Part shown: positions 1-5,332 of the stretch, piece after piece
Layout: every line of letters starts with the position of its first letter
Position numbering within the stretch: position 1 is the stretch's first letter
From: Opitutaceae bacterium UBA6669
Lineage (GTDB): Bacteria > Verrucomicrobiota > Verrucomicrobiia > Opitutales > Opitutaceae
Assembly (NCBI GenBank): GCA_002455175.1
Contig: DKKJ01000371.1
Coordinates: 1,475 to 6,815 of the forward strand
Length of the DNA stretch: 5,341 nt
Direction of reading: 5' to 3'
Program-made: the position numbers and the translations under genes
The notes under the pieces: model-generated
Database searches by the model: none
Told to the model about the DNA's origin: nothing
Seen by the model: only the letters and a program-made list of their open reading frames with translations

Positions 1-2654
1 AGCCAGCGAATTCGTCCTGTGTTGAGGTCGATGCAATTTAATGTTCCCCACGGTGGCTTACTGCCTGGATAGTTTTCATGATCCAGCAACCGTTTGTAGC
101 CGTCAAACGCGAGTGGTTGCGGTAAACGTGTCGTCGGTACAGCTGAAGGATCACCGCGGTCGCGAGCCATCAGAAAATCGAGCAGTGGTCGTAACTGGGA
201 CTCCTGAAGGGGGAGAGGAGGCATGGCACCTTGTCCTTTCCTGATGATCTCCAGCACGCGTTGATCGTTCATGCGCTGACGAAGCGCGCGTAAAGGGGGC
301 GCCATTCCCACGCCTTCACGTTCCGCTCCATGGCAGGCGATACAAAACTGCCGATAGATAAGTTCCCCGGCGGTCGCGGGCACGGCCGGCGGCGGATCTT
401 CATCTGTTTTTAAGGTGATGATAAAAGGCGTGTGGTTCGCGGCAACATAGAGAAACCCAGTGCGCGGATCGAATGCGGAACCTGGCCAGTCAGTCCCACC
501 AAGCAGTCCGTAGTAAACGGTTGGGCGAACATAGTCGACCGGCTGATAGAAGCCCATGCTGGCGTTCGCCACCTTTTGCTCGACTGCTGCACGAGCCTCC
601 GGGGTGCGATCGGTGATGTCTTCCCGACGGAAATCTTGCCGCCATACCGGCTCCGGTAACTCTGGATCCGGTTGATATGGCGATGTCTTCTCGCCAGGAA
701 GCCGTGACACAGGTGCTCGGCGCATGCGCACCGGAAACAGAGGTTTCCCCGTCACCCGATCGAGCAGGAATACGTTTCCTACTTTTGTCACCTGCGCCAC
801 GGCGTCGACGAGTCGACCGCGATGCATGACGGTCACGAGGTTGGGTGGCGAGGCGATATCAAGGTCCCAAATGTCGTGACGAATCTCCTGAAAATGCCAG
901 AGGCGTCGTCCGGTCTCGGCATCCAGAGCGAGCACGCAATTGGCAAACAAGTTATCCCCGAGGTGCATTGAACCACTGAAGTTCGCTTTCGGTGAGCCGG
1001 TCGCAAAATAGGCGATCCCGCGAGATTCGTCGAGGACCATGCCTGACCAGCAGTTAGCTCCGCGCGGCTGCACACGGGTCTTCCACGTGTCCCCACCGAA
1101 TTCGTCAGGTTCGGGGATCGTGTTGAATTTCCAGAGCATTCGCCCTGACCCGACATCATATCCGAAGACATCACGCGTGTAACCGGGAATCACATACGTG
1201 CGCTTATAGACGGCGCCGCCGACAGCGCCGCCGGCCGGCAACGCTGTGCGTCCATTTTCTCCGAAGTCGGAGATAGCTTTTCCCGTTTTCGGATCGAGCG
1301 CATAGATCCAGCGACCACAGGGGAACAGGAGGCGCGGCGAGACCTCAGCATCCCCGGGCCAATAAAGCAGTCCTCTTCGCGCGGGAATCGCGTCCGCCCC
1401 ACCCGCTTGATCGGGCGAAAAGCGCCATAATTCACGACCACTGGCGGCGTCGAGTGCGACGACGTTCCGGCCGGCGGTCGGGGCAAAGATTACACCATTG
1501 ACCACAATGGGATTGGCTTGCACGGGCTTGGTGCCGTCACCGGAGCGATAGGTCCAGGCAACTTCAAGTTTGCGTACATTGTCCCGATTGATCTGATCTA
1601 GAGCTGAGAATCGATTGGAAGTCGGACCGCCATGAGAGCGGTGCCACTGACGATAGCTATCGGGTGCAGGCCAGCCGTTAGCTGGAGTGAGGGTGTCCAA
1701 GGGTGCAGCGGGAATTTCGAAATACTCCGGCAGCGCCGCGCGCGCTGCGGCGTCCTCGATCGGCGGAAGGGATGCCAAGCCACCACCGGACCTCGTGGAC
1801 GTCTCGGTCGTCGTCGGAGTCGAAATCTCCTCCGCTAGGTGACGTTTGAGGAACTCGGCGCACTGCGTCACTTCCGAAATGTTGTTACGCGGGTTGTTTT
1901 CGTACTCGATGACAACGATGCCATCAAACCGCTGGCGGCGTAGTTCGGCGAGTTGCCCGGCGACGTCGAGGACTCCGGTGCCGTAGATTTGGTCGGGGGT
2001 GCGATGCCCGATTGCAGACCGATCCTTTAGATGCAGCGATTTGATCCGGCCTTCGAGCAACTTGATGCCCTCAAGCGGGATCACCCCGGAGGTCGCCCAG
2101 TGCCCGGTATCCGCGCAGACACCGATGCGTGGATGCCGACCTTTGAGTTTCTCGAGCATGAAACGTGGATCGTAGTTGCGATACTCGGGCTTAGCCGGGT
2201 TGCGGGAGTGGTTGTGAAACGCGACCGTCAAATCGTAGTCGTCGATGATCTTCTCAATCGTTTCGATCGAGTCTATGGAGTCAGTGCCGATGTTTCTCGC
2301 GCCTAGCTTTTGCGCCGCTTCGAAAAAGATGCGTGCTTTCGTTTCGTCCGTAGGAACGGCTCCCATGCAACTGACGATCTTGACATTATGTTTCTTCAAA
2401 TGTGCCCGCAACAGTCCCAGCTGCACCTCTGAAAGCGCGTAGATCTTAGTCGGATCGGAAGGGCTGAGGGCCTGGTTCGTGAATGTCTCCAAATTGCCGA
2501 TGCCGCACTGGGCGGCCCGCTCGATGGCTTCAAATACGGTAAACGTATGGAACGTATAGGAGGCGACCGCGATGTCGGGGGTGGGATTCGTGCCTGAGTT
2601 CAACCTCGCACTGAAGAGTACAAGGATAAAAAGGAGACAGTACTTGGAATTCAT
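1..2654 (-). CDS. Secreted fusion protein: sugar isomerase-like TIM barrel + PQQ-dependent dehydrogenase propeller with inserted cytochrome c (C-terminus beyond window)
   Basis: The frame stays open from the ATG at 2654 to base 1 (at least 884 residues) and is partial at its C-terminus. Residues 1-20 form a signal peptide (MNSKYCLLFILVLFSA), so the protein should be exported. Residues about 26-275 are an AP_endonuc_2/xylose-isomerase-like TIM barrel. Likely metal or catalytic residues are E56 (NLETF), H147/H149 (FHNH), D182/H185 (CADTGHW), H208 (LHLKD) and E250 (VIEYE). A Thr/Ser/Gly linker (278-292) leads to a quinoprotein propeller of the glucose-dehydrogenase type: SNRFSALDQIN at 346-356, WHFQ at 586-589, HDIWDLD at 593-599, later PPWGTLN at 867-873. 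Between these late blades sits a cytochrome c domain with CIACH (C771, C774, H775) and probable axial M811 in GAMPPLP. Known for the family: PQQ propellers oxidise sugars or alcohols and pass electrons to haem c. Inferred: the TIM barrel processes the same substrate or product. Start uncertain: in-frame ATGs at 2681 and 2834 also exist and none has a good ribosome binding site. 2654 gives the most typical signal peptide. Confidence 0.9.
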   Translation of the reverse strand, partial: MNSKYCLLFILVLFSARLNSGTNPTPDIAVASYTFHTFTVFEAIERAAQCGIGNLETFTNQALSPSDPTKIYALSEVQLGLLRAHLKKHNVKIVSCMGAVPTDETKARIFFEAAQKLGARNIGTDSIDSIETIEKIIDDYDLTVAFHNHSRNPAKPEYRNYDPRFMLEKLKGRHPRIGVCADTGHWATSGVIPLEGIKLLEGRIKSLHLKDRSAIGHRTPDQIYGTGVLDVAGQLAELRRQRFDGIVVIEYENNPRNNISEVTQCAEFLKRHLAEEISTPTTTETSTRSGGGLASLPPIEDAAARAALPEYFEIPAAPLDTLTPANGWPAPDSYRQWHRSHGGPTSNRFSALDQINRDNVRKLEVAWTYRSGDGTKPVQANPIVVNGVIFAPTAGRNVVALDAASGRELWRFSPDQAGGADAIPARRGLLYWPGDAEVSPRLLFPCGRWIYALDPKTGKAISDFGENGRTALPAGGAVGGAVYKRTYVIPGYTRDVFGYDVGSGRMLWKFNTIPEPDEFGGDTWKTRVQPRGANCWSGMVLDESRGIAYFATGSPKANFSGSMHLGDNLFANCVLALDAETGRRLWHFQEIRHDIWDLDIASPPNLVTVMHRGRLVDAVAQVTKVGNVFLLDRVTGKPLFPVRMRRAPVSRLPGEKTSPYQPDPELPEPVWRQDFRREDITDRTPEARAAVEQKVANASMGFYQPVDYVRPTVYYGLLGGTDWPGSAFDPRTGFLYVAANHTPFIITLKTDEDPPPAVPATAGELIYRQFCIACHGAEREGVGMAPPLRALRQRMNDQRVLEIIRKGQGAMPPLPLQESQLRPLLDFLMARDRGDPSAVPTTRLPQPLAFDGYKRLLDHENYPGSKPPWGTLNCIDLNTGRIRW

Positions 2655-3024
2655 AGGGGCAGAACGACGCTCGCTGCGCATCACTCTTGCGCTTTGGGAC
2701 AGGTCAGAGATCAGGCGCGTCGGAAAACCGAAGATCTGCAGGAACAGGGACCGAGCAATTGCCCACTCCGTCGACGGTTGACCATACTGGCCGTCTGCGG
2801 GCGGCGCTGACGCTGGGCTTAGATTTGGACCCATGAGTGGGAGGAGGAATTGGTCGTGGGAAGTCGGAACCATGCCGCCCGTGGGACACCTGACGGTCCT
2901 GGCTCGATTTTACGTATTGAGCCGAGGCCGTAGCGGGGGTTCCTCTCGTTTCTAACAAAAGCGCCCAGACCATTTTTTTGCATCGCCGACTCGTCTTTAA
3001 CCTGGTCATCCACCAGAAAGGGGC
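2655..3024. other. Divergent intergenic region, no convincing gene
   Basis: About 370 bases lie between the minus-strand fusion gene and the plus-strand hypothetical gene. Several open frames cross it on the minus strand, but none resembles a known protein or has a ribosome binding site. The frame of the fusion gene stays open upstream to an ATG at 2834, which is probably chance. Both genes should start transcription here, yet I see no -35/-10 pair near consensus on either strand. The structured elements are the inverted repeat at 2901-2923, a run of seven T at 2973-2979 with no stem before it, and the palindrome at 3020-3031. Confidence 0.6.
2901..2923. repeat. Inverted repeat GGCTCGAT-N7-ATTGAGCC
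   Basis: The two arms GGCTCGAT and ATTGAGCC pair over eight positions (seven Watson-Crick, one G-U) around the loop TTTACGT. No T-run follows on either strand, so it does not look like an intrinsic terminator. It lies between two divergent genes, roughly 100 bp before the plus-strand start and 250 bp before the minus-strand start, a position that would suit a regulator-binding operator. This role is inferred from geometry alone. Confidence 0.4.
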
Positions 3025-3031
3025 ATGCCCC
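3015..3031 (+). promoter_or_regulatory. Ribosome binding site and start-codon hairpin of the 216-residue hypothetical gene
   Basis: AGAAAGGGG (3015-3023) is the purine-rich ribosome binding site for the ATG at 3025, which supports that start although the spacing is short. The 12-base palindrome GGGGCATGCCCC (3020-3031) overlaps it. In RNA it could fold as a four-pair G-C stem with the tetraloop CAUG, holding the start codon in the loop and part of the Shine-Dalgarno in the stem. Any effect on translation is inferred. Confidence 0.4.
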
Positions 3032-3675
3032 ATGACCCCCATGCAGAATTCGACCATCATGTCTTAGAGATGATTGAGCGCAGCCCCATCGGGGCCGCTC
3101 CGTCTACTCCTGCGCATCAAGAGTCGATCAACCGTTTGCGGACTTCGCATCAGATCTATTCCGATGCCGATCATAAGAACGGGTATGTCACCGCACGCTC
3201 TTTGAGTACGCGCCCATCCTTTGTTGCTCAAAACCTGGATCAGTTCGTCGAAGGGAAGATTGCTCCTGAGTCCCTGGAATCGAACGCCTCCATCTTTGAT
3301 CGCTATGTCGCCTCTCTTCCGTTGACCTTGCGTGCCCACGCAGAGACTTTTCGGGCAAGAGTCGCAGGCCGTCCGGCTCATCACCGTAAACATGGGGGTG
3401 TGATTGCCCACGATCCGGTCCATAGCTTGCTACTGGTTCCCGGTTCTGGGCCTCATCCCGGGGTGACCGGAAACTACCTTTACGGATCGCTTCTTCAACT
3501 CACTCCGGATTCTGTTTCGAGCACGTGGTCCGTCCACTTGCATGACAGCGATGATGGTTGGACCGTGTGTGATCTCCCGACGTTGGCCGAAGCCTATACG
3601 AAAGTTCAGGAGCTCCTCTCGCTCGCCCCTTTTCATATGAGCGAAATCGAGTCGCTTGGATTTCAACTGAAGTGA
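3025..3675 (+). CDS. Conserved-looking hypothetical protein, 216 aa, His-rich, function unknown
   Basis: I do not recognise this family. The protein has 216 residues, no signal peptide and no membrane segment, so it is probably cytoplasmic. It is rich in histidine, with clusters at the N-terminus (MPHDPHAEFDHH) and near residues 118-133 (PAHHRKHGG and IAHDPVH). A Gly/Pro-rich turn (PGSGPHPGVTGNY, near residue 138) follows, then a mixed segment that looks like beta strands (SVHLHDSDDGWTV) and a final predicted helix (LAEAYTKVQELL). The histidines could bind a metal, but nothing proves it. The start at 3025 is preceded by AGAAAGGGG. Codon use looks like a genuine gene in this genome, with C or G common at third positions. 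The vapB-like gene follows after 24 bases without a terminator, so the two may be co-transcribed, although their functions need not be linked. Confidence 0.75.
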   Translation: MPHDPHAEFDHHVLEMIERSPIGAAPSTPAHQESINRLRTSHQIYSDADHKNGYVTARSLSTRPSFVAQNLDQFVEGKIAPESLESNASIFDRYVASLPLTLRAHAETFRARVAGRPAHHRKHGGVIAHDPVHSLLLVPGSGPHPGVTGNYLYGSLLQLTPDSVSSTWSVHLHDSDDGWTVCDLPTLAEAYTKVQELLSLAPFHMSEIESLGFQLK

Positions 3676-3687
3676 GACGGGAGCCGC

Positions 3688-3692
3688 AGGGA
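3688..3692 (+). promoter_or_regulatory. Ribosome binding site of the vapB-like antitoxin gene
   Basis: AGGGA lies seven bases before the ATG at 3700, a normal Shine-Dalgarno and spacing. It is one of the clearer ribosome binding sites in the window and fixes the antitoxin start. Confidence 0.55.
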
Positions 3693-3699
3693 TGTGTGA

Positions 3700-3942
3700 A
3701 TGAATTATAAGAACATATCCCTCTCGGAGGATGCTTACCAAGTTCTCAAGCGCGCCAAACAGTCCAGGCGTGAATCGTTTTCTGAGGTCGTCTGCCGCGC
3801 CTCTTGGGATGAACCCGCCGAGGCGATGGACGGGGCGCTTGAGTCCCTTGAAGCCGAGTTTGGTCATGGCAAAACTGCTGTTACGGCCGAAGAACTTGAA
3901 ACGTCACGGCGAATGCACGCTTCAAAGAAAGCGTCACGCTAA
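3700..3942 (+). CDS. vapB: VapB-family antitoxin, probably orphaned
   Basis: This 80-residue protein resembles the PF02697 VapB-type antitoxins. Its N-terminus (NISLSEDAYQVLKRAK) and the following ESFSEVV match the conserved start of that family (ISLsEeAYe.LKraK..gESFSdVi), which forms the dimeric DNA-binding part. The C-terminal half (about residues 36-80) is acidic and then basic, and in intact systems this part wraps the toxin. In VapBC modules the antitoxin represses its own operon and neutralises a PIN-domain RNase encoded directly downstream. Here the downstream vapC is a wreck (3943-4143), so the antitoxin is probably an orphan, either drifting or kept for cross-neutralisation of another toxin. 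The length and reading frame are intact, and the start has a good ribosome binding site. Confidence 0.8.
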   Translation: MNYKNISLSEDAYQVLKRAKQSRRESFSEVVCRASWDEPAEAMDGALESLEAEFGHGKTAVTAEELETSRRMHASKKASR

Positions 3943-4143
3943 CTACTTATTCTTGAGACCCGCTTTCTCATCGACCTGCTTGATGAACTTCAGCGCCGAG
4001 ACAGATCAGATGGCCCTGTGAAGAGGTTTGTGCGAGGCAACGAGGCTTAGCCCATAGTGATCACTCCGATCACGGCCAGTGACTATGCCGCAGGCACTAG
4101 CAATGAACGTGAGACCCACTGATTTCTGATCCGGGCGCCACAG
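3943..4143 (+). pseudogene. vapC: Decayed vapC (PIN-domain toxin) remnant
   Basis: Directly after the antitoxin stop, in the same frame, the translation reads LLILETRFLIDLLDEL, which matches the PIN-domain start (LDTsFLIDLL). Further on, PIVITPITASDYAAG (4051-4095) matches the second conserved PIN block (sViT.gElaaG). It is broken in four ways. There is no ATG, GTG or TTG at the expected start (the first codon is CTA). In-frame stops occur at TAG 4048-4050 and TGA 4120-4122. The C-terminal half with the last catalytic acids is absent. The two visible active-site positions carry conservative swaps (Asp to Glu in LET, Glu to Asp in ASDY). No frameshift is needed to align the two blocks. The right limit is approximate; similarity fades where the methyltransferase leader begins. 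It cannot make an active toxin. Confidence 0.75.
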
Positions 4144-4182
4144 GGAGTGGTCGGGGTTGAAGTGCGCGGGAAAAACGGGATC

Positions 4183-4989
4183 ATGGCGATCTCTCTTATG
4201 GACTCGCTCAATGATGCGCAGTTGGCCTCAGCTCGTCAGTTTGATCGTCAGAGTGACCGGTATGGTCGAACGCATATCTTGGCGGACACCCGAGATGTCG
4301 CTGCGGCGATAGGACATCTCGACGTACCCAAGGCGGGACGCGCGCTGGATGTCGCAACCGGGGGAGGACACACCGCTTTGTGGTTGGCGCGAAAGGGTTG
4401 GGACGTGACTGCTGGGGATATTTCAGAGCGCATGTTGGAAAATGCACGTCGTCTGTTGGGGGAGGAAGGATTCGAGCTGACGACGCAGTCGTTCGCCGCT
4501 GAAGCGATGCCGTTCGATTCGGCGAGCTTTGATCTCGTGACCTCGCGCGTGGCCCCGCATCACTTTAGCTCGCCCAGCCAGTTCATTGCGGAAGCTGCCC
4601 GTGTGCTCAAACCGGGGGGCTACTTCTTGTTGATCGATGGATCGGTTCCCGATGATGACCCGGAGACGGAGGCGTGGCTTCATGGCGTGGAAAAGTGGAG
4701 AGACCCCAGCCACGGCCGATTTTTGTCCCGTAAGGCATGGGAAGACCTGGTGGGCGTCCCTGGACTTCAGGTCCTGAGTTCGAGGTTGGATCCCATGAAG
4801 CAACCCGACCTTCAGTGGTATTTTGAGACGGCAGCAACCACCGCCGAAAATCGAGAGCATGTTCTCAGCGCCATGGAGACAGCGTCCTTGCACGTCCGAT
4901 CAGCGCTGCGGTTAGGCCGAGAAGACGACAAGATCGTCTGGTGGTGGCCGAGGCTCACCCTCCTGGCGCGAAAGCCGGAGTGTGGTTGA
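4183..4989 (+). CDS. Class I SAM-dependent methyltransferase (UbiE/Methyltransf_11 type)
   Basis: The 268-residue protein has the order of motifs of Rossmann-fold methyltransferases. Motif I is LDVATGGGHTA (55-65), the SAM-binding glycine loop. The acidic residue that would contact the SAM ribose is D79 in GDISERM. Motif II/post-II is FDLVTSRVAPHHF (116-128), and LKPGGYFLLID (142-152) is the strand before the C-terminal part. That part (RDPSHGRFLS and the Trp-rich end IVWWWP) is typical of cytoplasmic small-molecule methyltransferases, but the substrate cannot be read from sequence. The ATG at 4183 is preceded by a weak GGGA. A GTG at 4147 in frame would add 12 residues, and an ATG at 4198 would remove 5. 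The leader before 4183 has no family resemblance, so 4183 is preferred. It stands alone between two damaged toxin-antitoxin modules, with no gene that would suggest a pathway. Length is normal and no key residue is missing. Confidence 0.88.
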   Translation: MAISLMDSLNDAQLASARQFDRQSDRYGRTHILADTRDVAAAIGHLDVPKAGRALDVATGGGHTALWLARKGWDVTAGDISERMLENARRLLGEEGFELTTQSFAAEAMPFDSASFDLVTSRVAPHHFSSPSQFIAEAARVLKPGGYFLLIDGSVPDDDPETEAWLHGVEKWRDPSHGRFLSRKAWEDLVGVPGLQVLSSRLDPMKQPDLQWYFETAATTAENREHVLSAMETASLHVRSALRLGREDDKIVWWWPRLTLLARKPECG

Positions 4990-5067
4990 GCACAGAGCGA
5001 TCATTCTCAGGAAGATATGTCGGCAAAAGTGTGGAGCGCAATCGGGCTTTTCTCGACGAATGTAGTC

Positions 5068-5102
5068 TTGCGGAACTCAGGTGGACCAGCTAGCTTAGTA
5101 GC
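5068..5102 (+). promoter_or_regulatory. Possible leaderless promoter with overlapping 8-bp palindrome for the addiction-module gene
   Basis: TTGCGG (5068-5073), a 17-base spacer and TAGCTT (5091-5096, fitting TANNNT) end six bases before the ATG at 5103. Transcription would therefore begin at or next to the start codon, which agrees with the absence of any Shine-Dalgarno before this gene. The perfect palindrome AGCTAGCT (5088-5095) covers the -10 and could be an autoregulation site, as toxin-antitoxin operons usually repress themselves. Each match is weak on its own. Confidence 0.3.
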
Positions 5103-5285
5103 ATGACGAGTGTGCAAATTATCGACCAACTTCGTGCGATGGCACCAATGGAGCGGAGGGAAGTCGTTGAAAAAATTTGGACTGAATTTGCCGATCAAGA
5201 TTTAGAGCTGACGCCTGTACAGGCTACTGAACTGGATCGCCGTTTGGCGGATTATTATGCTAACCCGAATGATGTCTTAGCGTGA
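5103..5285 (+). CDS. Addiction-module antitoxin (PF09720 type), C-terminus cut by a probable frameshift
   Basis: The 60-residue product begins IIDQLRAMAPMERREVVEKIW and continues to ELTPVQATELDRRLADYYANPNDVLA. This matches the small acidic antitoxin family PF09720 (addiction module component), whose members have an N-terminal helical pair with a conserved P.eER motif, then an E-L-rRL-eY-.NP block, and normally finish with W-eEVKA.-.-r. Here a TGA sits exactly where the conserved Trp codon (TGG) is expected. The missing tail is found in another frame at 5285-5329. These antitoxins normally bind a RelE/ParE-like toxin encoded just downstream. Base composition (clearly more A/T than the flanking genes) and the lack of a ribosome binding site differ from the neighbours, which fits an acquired module. 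The truncated protein may still fold but would lose part of its toxin-binding tail. Confidence 0.78.
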   Translation: MTSVQIIDQLRAMAPMERREVVEKIWTEFADQDLELTPVQATELDRRLADYYANPNDVLA

Positions 5286-5332
5286 GCGAAATCAAAGCGG
5301 TGGCTGAAGCGAAGCACGATCGCAAGGTATGA
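5282..5332 (+). pseudogene. Out-of-frame C-terminal tail of the addiction-module antitoxin
   Basis: Starting at GTG 5282 and ending at TGA 5330-5332, this frame reads SEIKAVAEAKHDRKV. It is the kind of tail (W-eEIKA-AeA) that PF09720 antitoxins carry after NP.-.LA. Insertion of a single G into GCGTGAGCG would restore GCG TGG AGC and join it to the upstream frame. The stop and the GTG overlap (GTGA), so translational re-initiation is also possible. It is annotated here as the separated tail of the gene at 5103. Confidence 0.6.

Noticed and set aside
2773..2795. GACGG/CCGTC inverted repeat upstream of the fusion gene
   Set aside because: Only five pairs with a bulged interior; likely by chance in GC-rich DNA.
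2973..2979. Run of seven T as a possible terminator
   Set aside because: No stem of useful length precedes it on the plus strand, and on the minus strand it would be an A-run.
2978..3002. TTGCAT and TTTAAC as a promoter for the 216-residue gene
   Set aside because: The spacing is only about 13 bases and the matches are weak.
2704..3060. 118-codon open frame on the minus strand in the intergenic region
   Set aside because: No ribosome binding site, low-complexity Pro/Ser/Arg-rich translation and overlap with the start of the 216-residue gene argue against a real gene.
3430..3867. 145-codon open frame on the minus strand
   Set aside because: It spans the hypothetical gene and the vapB-like gene antisense, crosses their junction and shows no domain; it is a shadow of the plus-strand codon pattern.
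4057..4064. GTGATCAC palindrome
   Set aside because: It lies within the vapC remnant, where the translated sequence explains it (VIT codons), and 8-bp palindromes are frequent.
4423..4893. 156-codon open frame on the minus strand
   Set aside because: It lies wholly inside the methyltransferase gene, has no ribosome binding site and resembles no known protein; the sense frame has clear SAM-binding motifs.
3700..4989. A single long frame (vapB, vapC remnant, methyltransferase) interrupted by only three stops, suggesting readthrough fusion
   Set aside because: Sharing one frame has a one-in-three chance at each joint, and the methyltransferase has its own start; no recoding signal is visible.
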